Origin: Paenibacillus yonginensis
Lineage (GTDB): Bacteria; Bacillota; Bacilli; Paenibacillales; Paenibacillaceae
DNA: 64,000 nt
Direction: 5' to 3'
Assembly: GCF_001685395.1 (NCBI RefSeq)
Contig: NZ_CP014167.1
Location: 3,920,501-3,984,500 of the forward strand
The translations under genes were made by a program, and so were the position numbers. Positions 7,355 to 14,909 of this stretch are shown here, in pieces (within the stretch, counting starts at the first letter, position 1; each line of letters starts with the position of its first letter). The notes under the pieces were generated by a model. It did not search any database. It was not told the origin of the DNA and worked only from the letters and a program-made list of their open reading frames with translations.

Positions 7355-10300
7355 TTAGGGGTAGATATGCGCTGGCTTAACCTCTGTCCAGATTTCCCAT
7401 TCTCCCTCTTCGTCCCGGCCGTAATCGTGGTTGTTGGTCGCTTCAATCACATCTTCGTAATACCATTTATCCGGCGTGTTATCCGGCCACATTTTAGCGT
7501 CTGCGCTGATGCCTTCTTCCGCAACCTTGCGGTTCAGTACGCTGTTAATAAAGGCCATCGCTTCGGCGCGGGTAATGTATTGATCCGGCTTAAAGGTGCC
7601 GTCCGGGTAACCCTTGATCCAGCCCTTATTGGCGGCGGAAACGATATACTTCTCTGCCCAATGGCCGCTGATATCCGAGAATGAATCATTGTCCTGCTCG
7701 TCCAGATTATCGAATCTGGAGGCAATAGCCGCAAATTCGGCACGGGTAATCGCCTGTCCCGGCTTGAAGGAGCCGTTCAGATAACCGGTGATAATGCCCG
7801 CATTCTGCATGGTAGCAATCGCTTTGTTGGACCAGCGGGTATCGCCGACATCCGAGAAGGAACTATCATTGATCATATAATCACTGCGCGTTGCATCATC
7901 CATTAAACGATAGAAGATAGTCGCCACTTCTTCTCTGCTGATATTATTCAGCGGTTTGATCATGCCGTCCGGATAACCAAAGATGTAATTATAATGGTTC
8001 TCTTTATCCAGCGTTGGCGGTGCTGGAGGCAGTGCCGTCACCGGCGGTGCGGGCGGCAGAGGTGTCACGTTATTGTCCGTCGTTGGAGGAGGCGTGACGA
8101 CCGGGGTGCTATTTTTGGTGTAATAGAAAATGTATTCCTGCCCCTCAGCATCCGTAAATGTATAGATGTACGCTGCGTTCACTGCCGTGTATCCGGAAAT
8201 TGATGCAGCGGTTAAAGTAAGGGTGTCCCCCGGTTTACCCGTTTTCACCGTTGGTGCAGACAAGACTGCTCCTGTCTCCTGCTGCAGGTATCTTACCGTT
8301 ACTTGCTGATCTTCCGCTACCGGCGGCTCCTCAGTTTCCTCGTCCAGCGTGTAATAGACTTGGAACTCCTGGTTAGGCTCGCCTGTAAACGTATAGCTGT
8401 AAAGAGACTGCTCTGGTTTATAGACAGCATCTTCTACCGTAATTGGCTCAGGTTTGATTTCGATCATATCATGCTCGCGGCCTTGGTAGCTGGCCGTGCC
8501 AAGCTCGGTTCCTGTATTACGGTCCAGGAAGGTGACCAGCAGCTGGAGGACGTCTACCGCTTCTTTTTGCTCATAATAGAACGTGTATTGCTGATCTTCT
8601 ACATCCTCGATCGTATAGTCGTAATTTAATACGGTCGGCGAATAAACAACATCATCAACAGTGATAGGCTCAGCCGTTAAATGCAGCACATCGCCTACGG
8701 CCCCCGTTTGGACAGCAGGATCAGCAATAGAGATGTCTTCCCCGCTTTCCGGATCCGTGTATACATAATGAATGGTTACCGTACGCTGTACCGGTTCCTG
8801 AACGTCTTTCGTGTAATAGAACACTTGAACTTGAGACGGCTGCGCAGTCAGCTGGTAGCTGATAGTGTATGAATCCGGCGTGTAGCCTGGAATCTCAATG
8901 GCCGTCAATTTAACTGTCTGGTTTGTTTTACCAGAGACAATGGTTTCGTCCTCAAGAGGTTTAAGGGTTTCCCGCTCCAGATATTGAACCGTAACGGATT
9001 GGTCATTAGCCGTGTAGTAGAAGACATGCTGCTGCCCCTCTTCCGTCGTAATGGTATAGCTGTAAGCCGGTTCTTCCGGTGTATACCCGGCTATTTCGCC
9101 TGCAGTCAGCTCCAGAGTATCTCCAGGGTAACCGGATTTGACCGTCTCATTCGCCAGTACAGCTCCGGAGTCTTTATCCAGATATTTCACCGTAACGGAC
9201 TGCTCGGCTGCCGTGTAGTAGAATACGTACTCGTTGGGTCCGTCTCCCGTAATCGTATAGGTATCTTTTGATTTCGTCGCCGTATAGCCCTGAAGATCCA
9301 ACGCGGTTACGTTAACCGTTTCGCCAGTCCTGCCTTTCACTTCCGTGGAAGGCACAAGCTCTTTTTTGGATTCAGCATCTAAATGTTTTACCGTTACGGT
9401 CTGCTCATTGGCCGTGTAATAGAACACGTACTCCTGCGCGCCGCTGGATGTGAATTTATAGCTATGGGAGGTTTCCTCGGCTGTATAGCCAGGAACATCC
9501 GCAGGATGAAGCGTTATTTCCGAATTCGTAACCCCGTCAAAGCTGTCTACGTCTGCAAGCGGTTTGTCTGTCCCCCGCTCCAGATATTTCACCGTTACCT
9601 TTTGCGGCGCCGCTTCATAGTTAAAGGTAATGGTTACATCGTTATCAGGCATGCTGCCGGTGACATGATCGGCTTTGACTATCAGCCCGCTGCCGGAACT
9701 GAGCTGTACGTCTTTTAGCCGGTAACCGTCGAAGGTTCTAGCAGTGATGTCTACCGCTTCGCCTTGTACCTTCAGCAATTCCTGTGTTTGTTCCAAAACC
9801 GTTTCGCCTGCTTTGTATTCCACCTTCAGGCTGTTAGGCATGTTGGCATAGCCAAACCACACGGTTTGGGTGGGCTCTTTAAGCGTCAACGTCACTTCAG
9901 CTGGGCTGACGCCCGTTTTGAGCTGATACCCTTTGACCTCTTTAGCCGTTACGGAGTAAGTTTTTCCGATATCCAGCGATTCTTGCCCGTTCTGAGAGAA
10001 AGGATCATTGTAAAACTGCTCCGCAAGGTCAGGCCGGTCTACGACTACCCCTTCAGCATTTACCGGTTTGCCTTCCACGTTGACATGATAACCTTTGACT
10101 TTAATGGACCCCTTGCCGAAGCTGACCTGAGGCACCTCAAAGTTCTTGGAGGTTTCTTTACCGTTGACATCGGTATAGGAAATAGTTGTTGTTCCATTCG
10201 TCGGGTACAAGTTGTTTGGATTTGGATTTTTGGACTGGTCCATTTGGACGGTATAAGTCAAAGTCGCCGGAGCGCCTTCAATCACGTTTCCAATCATCCA

Positions 10301-11362
10301 GGTAAACGTTTCTTTCCCCTTGTCCCATTTAATTTCGCCTTGCGAAACTACAGGATCACCAACCAGATTAAACATATCGCCCATAGGGTCTATGACTGTG
10401 GCGTCTTGTGCTGCATAAGAGATTTTGCTGGAGAGTTCCCCAAATACCTTGCTCAGATCGGAGCTGTTGGAGGAAAAGTATCCCCGGTTCTGTACGTTAT
10501 TTAAGACGTACTGGGCATCCTCGTCTTTCCCAACCTCCAAGCCAATAGAGTAAATGCCGTATCCTTGATCCTGAATCAGTTTAGCTTCGGACAGAGTTGG
10601 AATTCCATTATCCGAAACTGTATATTTCTTTTTATTTGCTCCGGTAAGGGTATACTGTTGTTTTTTTGGGAGTTCATAATCGCCGCTTGAGCCCTTCACG
10701 CTGGAGTAGTCAAAGTTAGAAAGTCGGAAGTCATACTCCCCGCCCTGCCAATTAAAAGCCTCTGCACTTTTTGCTTCGTAGCTGCGCGTAGGTGCTCCGT
10801 CACTGAGCAGCACAATGACCTTATTGTCAGCCGTGCTTCCCTGCAGCAGATTCCCTGCTTCCCGGAGGCCGCTTTGAATATTGGTATATTCAATATTCCT
10901 TCCATAATCCCCAGCACTTATTTTACTGATCTCAGTGGTTAATGCAGCCTTCTGGTCAGTCCCTTTAAAATCAGAAAGTTTTGCAGCGGATGTACCAAAG
11001 GTCACCAAAGCGATTCTGGTATTTGCATCCTTGATCAGCAGATTGTCCACAAACTTCTTCGCTGCGGTTTTGGCGCTGTTCATCCGGCTGCCATCCCTCA
11101 TACTGGACGATTTGTCGATCAACAGAACTACGTCCGAGCTGGTCTGGATATTTTTCCCCTCGACCGTCAAGGTGACTTTCCATTTCCCCTGCTCCCCTGC
11201 CGGTACAGCAGTTTTGGTCAAGTTAATGGCTCCGGGATTTGGCCAAATCAGTTCGCCTGAAGCCGCAGCCGCAGAACCCACGAACAGATTGGCCGGAATA
11301 AAACCTGTAAAAACCAGTACTACGCACATCCACGACATCACAACTTTGAAATACTTGTACAT
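7355..11362 (-). CDS. VWA-MucBP-SLH surface protein, probable PPEP substrate
   Basis: A 1335-residue cell-wall protein with AAGGAGG just before ATG 11362. In order: signal peptide (1-34, ending GSAAAA); von Willebrand A domain with MIDAS motif DKSSS at about 83 and LLSDGAPT later; a Cna-B-like beta region; seven MucBP-type repeats (about 590-1077, each opening like VKYLERGTDKPL and ending FYYT); a Pro/Thr linker (about 1080-1120) with TPLPPAPP and ALPPAPP; then three SLH domains (about 1124-1300) that anchor it to secondary wall polymer. VWA plus MucBP suggests adhesion to matrix or mucin-like glycans. Release by PPEP at LP|PA is predicted from the linker. The architecture equals that described for the P. 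alvei PPEP-2 substrate. Its leader carries a c-di-GMP-I-like aptamer. Confidence 0.93.
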   Translation of the reverse strand: MYKYFKVVMSWMCVVLVFTGFIPANLFVGSAAAASGELIWPNPGAINLTKTAVPAGEQGKWKVTLTVEGKNIQTSSDVVLLIDKSSSMRDGSRMNSAKTAAKKFVDNLLIKDANTRIALVTFGTSAAKLSDFKGTDQKAALTTEISKISAGDYGRNIEYTNIQSGLREAGNLLQGSTADNKVIVLLSDGAPTRSYEAKSAEAFNWQGGEYDFRLSNFDYSSVKGSSGDYELPKKQQYTLTGANKKKYTVSDNGIPTLSEAKLIQDQGYGIYSIGLEVGKDEDAQYVLNNVQNRGYFSSNSSDLSKVFGELSSKISYAAQDATVIDPMGDMFNLVGDPVVSQGEIKWDKGKETFTWMIGNVIEGAPATLTYTVQMDQSKNPNPNNLYPTNGTTTISYTDVNGKETSKNFEVPQVSFGKGSIKVKGYHVNVEGKPVNAEGVVVDRPDLAEQFYNDPFSQNGQESLDIGKTYSVTAKEVKGYQLKTGVSPAEVTLTLKEPTQTVWFGYANMPNSLKVEYKAGETVLEQTQELLKVQGEAVDITARTFDGYRLKDVQLSSGSGLIVKADHVTGSMPDNDVTITFNYEAAPQKVTVKYLERGTDKPLADVDSFDGVTNSEITLHPADVPGYTAEETSHSYKFTSSGAQEYVFYYTANEQTVTVKHLDAESKKELVPSTEVKGRTGETVNVTALDLQGYTATKSKDTYTITGDGPNEYVFYYTAAEQSVTVKYLDKDSGAVLANETVKSGYPGDTLELTAGEIAGYTPEEPAYSYTITTEEGQQHVFYYTANDQSVTVQYLERETLKPLEDETIVSGKTNQTVKLTAIEIPGYTPDSYTISYQLTAQPSQVQVFYYTKDVQEPVQRTVTIHYVYTDPESGEDISIADPAVQTGAVGDVLHLTAEPITVDDVVYSPTVLNYDYTIEDVEDQQYTFYYEQKEAVDVLQLLVTFLDRNTGTELGTASYQGREHDMIEIKPEPITVEDAVYKPEQSLYSYTFTGEPNQEFQVYYTLDEETEEPPVAEDQQVTVRYLQQETGAVLSAPTVKTGKPGDTLTLTAASISGYTAVNAAYIYTFTDAEGQEYIFYYTKNSTPVVTPPPTTDNNVTPLPPAPPVTALPPAPPTLDKENHYNYIFGYPDGMIKPLNNISREEVATIFYRLMDDATRSDYMINDSSFSDVGDTRWSNKAIATMQNAGIITGYLNGSFKPGQAITRAEFAAIASRFDNLDEQDNDSFSDISGHWAEKYIVSAANKGWIKGYPDGTFKPDQYITRAEAMAFINSVLNRKVAEEGISADAKMWPDNTPDKWYYEDVIEATNNHDYGRDEEGEWEIWTEVKPAHIYP

Positions 11363-11402
11363 ACACGCCTCCTTATGTAAGTTCCTTTCCTTCCCCTAAC
11401 GC

Positions 11403-11446
11403 AAAAAAAGCCCGGCCGCATTAACGATGTTAAGTGCAGCCGGACG
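11403..11446 (-). terminator. Leader terminator upstream of the VWA-MucBP-SLH gene
   Basis: On the minus strand GTCCGGCTGCACTTAAC pairs with GTTAATGCGGCCGGGC around ATC, followed by seven T. It lies in the 5' leader, about 40 bases before the start codon and directly after the aptamer-like element, so it is a regulated attenuator rather than a gene-end terminator. Confidence 0.88.
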
Positions 11447-11454
11447 ATCATGAG

Positions 11455-11523
11455 TCAGAGACCTGGGTCAAGACTTGTAGATTCCGAGGCTTTGCGAGCT
11501 AACCTTTCGGTTAGTGTGCCAAA
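11455..11523 (-). promoter_or_regulatory. Cyclic di-GMP-I-like riboswitch aptamer of the surface-protein gene
   Basis: Minus strand: GGCACA, then CTAACC-GAAA-GGTTAG (a 6-bp stem with GAAA tetraloop), CTCGCAAAGCC, CGGAATCTA, a CAA-GTC-TTG mini-hairpin, GACCC, and AGGT closing on GCCT. The GCAAA linker, GAAA cap and nested second arm follow the class-I fold of the two aptamers upstream of the PPEP gene. The outermost P1 pairing is weak and the sequence is more divergent, so it may be a variant. The attenuator hairpin follows directly. Confidence 0.68.
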
Positions 11524-11638
11524 TATGTAATTGAATTACCGTTATCGTTTAAGGCTAAGGCTATTTAATAGGCTGATAGAGTCCGGAATGTGACATTCTC
11601 CATTGAAAAAAGAAAGAAGGAGATTCCGTCTGAACCAA

Positions 11639-11666
11639 TATATACCATACAAAAACAGTCTGTCAA
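11639..11666 (-). promoter_or_regulatory. Promoter of the VWA-MucBP-SLH gene
   Basis: TTGACA (11666-11661), a 16-base spacer ending TGG, and TATATA (11644-11639) on the minus strand. The transcript would carry a leader of about 270 bases that includes the aptamer and the attenuator. Confidence 0.7.
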
Positions 11667-11849
11667 TTGGTTCAAATTTTTAGTTATACTTCGACAAAAT
11701 TTTTAATAGTTTTGATTTCCCTCTTCGAAACTTCGATCTTTTTCGTACCTCTAAGGGATAACAGGCCGCCAAAACCCTGATTCCCGCCCGCACTTCTGGC
11801 CGGTTTGCGCCTGGATCCTGCGCTGTTGTACTTGAAACTAATTTAAAAA

Positions 11850-11883
11850 AGGAGCCACGGTAGCTTTACCGGGCTCTTTTTTG
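11850..11883. terminator. Orphan bidirectional terminator-like hairpin
   Basis: GGAGCC-A-CGGTA pairs with TACCG-G-GCTC, with A6 before and T6 after. It lies between the surface-protein promoter and the DUF1304 gene with no gene ending nearby. It may insulate the two units or be a remnant. Confidence 0.6.
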
Positions 11884-11941
11884 TACTGCTGAGGCGATCT
11901 TTGCGTTAAAATAGAATAAATTTGAATGAAGAGGTGAAGTC

Positions 11942-12298
11942 TTGATCGCTCTTATCCTGGTAGCTTTAGTAGCAGTAGAACATATTTACATATTTGTTTT
12001 GGAAATGTTTCTGTGGACGACCCCCAGAGGCATGAAAACCTTTGGTACCACCAAAGAGGTGGCTGAGGCCTCCAAATCCTTGGCCGCTAACCAGGGATTA
12101 TATAACGGCTTTCTGGCGGCCGGTTTGTTCTGGGGAATGCTTCACCCGGATGCAGCCATAGGCCGGCAAATCGAGATTTTTTTCCTGATCTGCGTCATCG
12201 TAGCAGCGGTCTACGGCGGGGCTACGGCCAAAAGGTCCATTTTGCTGGTGCAGGGTCTGCCGGCTGTACTTGCTTTGGCGGCGGTGCTTTTTCTGTAA
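11942..12298 (+). CDS. DUF1304 family membrane protein
   Basis: A 118-residue protein with four predicted membrane helices: LIALILVALVAVEHIYIFVLEMFLW, YNGFLAAGLFWGML, IFFLICVIVAAVYGGATA and the C-terminal VQGLPAVLALAAVLFL. The core ALVAVEHIYIFVLEMFLW with the charged Glu-His in the first helix and the loop FGTTKEVAEASKSLAANQGLYNGFLAAGL are the DUF1304 signature. The function of the family is unknown. The start is TTG 11942, with GAGGTG (11931-11936) 5 bases upstream. Confidence 0.88.
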   Translation: MIALILVALVAVEHIYIFVLEMFLWTTPRGMKTFGTTKEVAEASKSLAANQGLYNGFLAAGLFWGMLHPDAAIGRQIEIFFLICVIVAAVYGGATAKRSILLVQGLPAVLALAAVLFL

Positions 12299-12363
12299 AA
12301 GGCTCCGAACGTATGGCTCTCAAGCTTTTGCATCAAGCCAGCTGAACTGAATTCTCGCACATG

Positions 12364-12411
12364 AAAAAAACGGCGGACAGCTCCTTATCGGAGTGTTTCC
12401 GCCGTTTTTTG
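12364..12411. terminator. Bidirectional terminator between DUF1304 and MFS genes
   Basis: AAAAAACGGCGGA and TCCGCCGTTTTTT make a 13-bp perfect stem with a 22-base loop between convergent genes. A second 9-bp stem, GGCGGTTTA/TAAACCGCC (12502-12535), overlaps the MFS stop codon. Confidence 0.85.
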
Positions 12412-12525
12412 TTGCAGCTGCAGTTATGCAGCCATTGTCAGTTAAGCAGGTTTGCCCATATCAACGCTTTGCGAAACACGTTGCGGTGACACAGGAAATC
12501 CGGCGGTTTAGATCGTCCAACACCG

Positions 12526-13800
12526 TTAAACCGCCTTGGCCCCTTGTCCTGGAACTGCGTGTTTCGCCGCATGACGGTGGTGCAGGATATAATAAACCGC
12601 TACGGACAGCAACGGAATTAAACCAGCCACCAGATACATGACCCGGTAATCGCTGTAAGAAGCAATCATTCCCATGAAATAGGAACCCAAACCGTAACCC
12701 AGATCGAACAACAGGAAAAAGGTTCCGTTAGCGCTGCCCCGCCGGTGGGCCGGAGAAAGCTTTAAGGCAAGCGCTTGGAAGCAAGGCAGCAAGGCGCCAT
12801 AGCCGATGCCCATCACTACACCTGAAATCAGCACCATGGCTGCCGAGTGAGCCTGACTCATGACCACCATGCCGACCGCAAACAGCACGATTCCAGGATA
12901 ATACAAATAATGCTCTTTATAACGGTCAAAAATTTTACCGATCACAGGGCGGAACGCCACGATCATGACCGCAAACACAACAAAGAAATAACTCGTCACC
13001 TTGGTTTGATGAATTTCAGCCGTGAAAGAGGACATGAAACCCGATAAAGAGCTGTAGGAAAAGGCCAAAATAAATCCGACGAGCGAAATCGGCACCGCTT
13101 TGGGTTCGATGAATTGGCTGAGGCCGAGCCGTTTTTTCCCGGTGGAGACAGGGACACCTGAGGTTTCGGGCCCGGCAGCTTCCGTTTCAGCGACACTGCT
13201 GCTGTCCACGGCGCCCTCCCGGCGCGGCAGCTTGATCAGCAGCGTAAACAGCAGCGACAAGGCCGCTATGACCGCAACACCTAGCAGCAATACATTGACG
13301 TTCTTATCCTTCCAGAGGAAAAGTCCTAGCGCCGGCCCAATGACCATTGCAATGCTCATAAACATACTGAAGTACCCCATGCCTTCGCCTTGGCGTGAAT
13401 CGGGAATCATGGCTGACGCGGCTGTGCTTGTTGCCGTCGAAGCAACGGCGTAGCTCATGCCGTGCACAAAGCGAACGATCAGAAACAGCAGGATGCCTTT
13501 GGCTCCGAAATAAGCTAAGCAGGCGGCCAGAAAAACAATCATGCCAATGACGGCCATTTTCTTTTTCCCGAAGCGGTCTACCCACTGCCCGGAAAAAAGC
13601 CGCAGCAGCACGCCCCCAATGACGTAAATTGTAATGGCGAGGCCCATCTGCTGTTCGTTGCCATGAAGGCTGTCTTTCACGTACAGCGGAAAGGCCGTAG
13701 CCAGAATATAAAAAGTCAAAAACATAAAAAAGCTGCTCAAACAAACGACAAGAAAACTCCTCGTCCAGATTTTCTCTTTTATCAAGCTGATTCTCTCCAT
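12526..13800 (-). CDS. MFS transporter, probable efflux pump
   Basis: A 424-residue protein with about 12 membrane helices of the major facilitator superfamily. The loop 2-3 signature GQWVDRFGKKKMAVIG (motif A) is at about residues 71-86. The central cytoplasmic loop (about 205-235) is acidic and Ser/Thr-rich. RPVIGKIFDRYKEHY is the matching motif in the second half. Small 400-residue MFS proteins of this kind export drugs or metabolites; the substrate is unknown. It is divergent from a LysR-type gene across 122 AT-rich bases, so that regulator probably controls it. No strong ribosome site is visible before ATG 13800 (a weak GACGGG). Confidence 0.88.
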   Translation of the reverse strand: MERISLIKEKIWTRSFLVVCLSSFFMFLTFYILATAFPLYVKDSLHGNEQQMGLAITIYVIGGVLLRLFSGQWVDRFGKKKMAVIGMIVFLAACLAYFGAKGILLFLIVRFVHGMSYAVASTATSTAASAMIPDSRQGEGMGYFSMFMSIAMVIGPALGLFLWKDKNVNVLLLGVAVIAALSLLFTLLIKLPRREGAVDSSSVAETEAAGPETSGVPVSTGKKRLGLSQFIEPKAVPISLVGFILAFSYSSLSGFMSSFTAEIHQTKVTSYFFVVFAVMIVAFRPVIGKIFDRYKEHYLYYPGIVLFAVGMVVMSQAHSAAMVLISGVVMGIGYGALLPCFQALALKLSPAHRRGSANGTFFLLFDLGYGLGSYFMGMIASYSDYRVMYLVAGLIPLLSVAVYYILHHRHAAKHAVPGQGAKAV

Positions 13801-13922
13801 TTCCCGTCTCTATCTTTTCTCTGTATACTTGTATAATTATAAATTTGGATATTAATAAAAAATAATACTTATTTTATAATTAAATCATTACATCAAAGTT
13901 ATGGATAGAGAGGATTTTACCC

Positions 13923-14807
13923 ATGGAGTTTCTACAGCTGAAATACTTTCAGACCGTCGCCCGGCTTGAACATATCACCAAAGCAGCCAAAGAATTAAAC
14001 GTCTCGCAGCCTTCCCTAAGCAACTCCATTCAACGATTGGAAAACAGGCTGGGCATGCCGCTGTTTGAGCGGCACGGGCGGCAAATCAAGCTGAACGCCT
14101 TCGGGAAAACGTATCTGCGCAGGGTCGAGCAGGCCTTCCTCGAGCTTGAGGAAGCAGAACGCGAGCTGAGCGATATGGCCGGCCTGGAGCATGGCGTGGT
14201 CAGCATCGCCGTCTCGCTCCCTTACGTGCTGCCCACGCTGCTCAAGCAGTTTCTGACGCTGCATCCCCATGTGCGCATCATTCAGCGCCAGCTCGGCTCG
14301 GCGGCCGAAATCCGCAGTGAGCTGGAGAATGCCGAAATCGACTTCTGCATCTCTTCTACACCGGTGGCAGGCCCGGACATCGAATGGCTGACCCTTGCCG
14401 AAGAGGACTTGTGCCTCACCGTCCCCAAGGGGCACCGCTTCGCGTCCAGAAAGTCGATTGCCCTGCGGGAGGCCGCGGACGAACCCTTCATCTCGTTATC
14501 CGCCCGCACCAACTTCCGGGAAATCACGGATGCCTTCTGCCGCCAGGCCGGCTTCGAGCCGCATGTCGCCTTCGAGCTGGAGGAGGTCAGCGCCATCCAG
14601 ACTCTGGTGGAGATGGGACTTGGGATTACCTTTACCCTGCCCCTTTCTTTAGGCAACCGGGCTCTTAATCCAGGCACCGTACAGCTGCAGATTACCGAGC
14701 CGCGCTGTCAGCGCACCTTCGGCATCGCTTGGAATCGGAAGCATTATTTATCCCAGGCAGCGCTGCATTTCCGGGAGTTTGCGGTGGAGTTTTTTGGGGG
14801 ACATTAA
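13923..14807 (+). CDS. LysR-type transcriptional regulator
   Basis: A 294-residue regulator. The N-terminal winged helix-turn-helix spans about 1-60: FLQLKYFQTVARLEHITKAAKELNVSQPSLSNSIQRLENRLG, then the wing PLFERHGRQIKLNAFG. Residues 90-290 form the periplasmic-binding-like effector domain typical of LTTRs. AGAGAGGA (13908-13915) precedes the ATG by 7 bases. It is divergent from the MFS gene, the usual arrangement for control of the neighbour. The intergenic region is AT-rich with short dyads (for example ATAATTAT near 13834), suitable for LTTR binding, but no site is clear enough to call. Effector unknown. Confidence 0.92.
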   Translation: MEFLQLKYFQTVARLEHITKAAKELNVSQPSLSNSIQRLENRLGMPLFERHGRQIKLNAFGKTYLRRVEQAFLELEEAERELSDMAGLEHGVVSIAVSLPYVLPTLLKQFLTLHPHVRIIQRQLGSAAEIRSELENAEIDFCISSTPVAGPDIEWLTLAEEDLCLTVPKGHRFASRKSIALREAADEPFISLSARTNFREITDAFCRQAGFEPHVAFELEEVSAIQTLVEMGLGITFTLPLSLGNRALNPGTVQLQITEPRCQRTFGIAWNRKHYLSQAALHFREFAVEFFGGH

Positions 14808-14909
14808 TCGGCGGGCTTTAATTAGTACAGCCCCTGCTGCGCTGTTTCCTTGCTGACCCGCTGCCCTGTTGCCTATTTCCAGATGACCCGCTGTCCGGCT
14901 GCCTCCTTC

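Noticed and set aside
7355..11362. Several plus-strand frames opposite the MucBP repeats
   Set aside because: Periodic shadows of the repeat domains; no starts or ribosome sites.
14850..14900. Short direct repeat TGACCCGCTG between LysR and synthetase genes
   Set aside because: Two short imperfect copies only; no hairpin, operator symmetry or family match.
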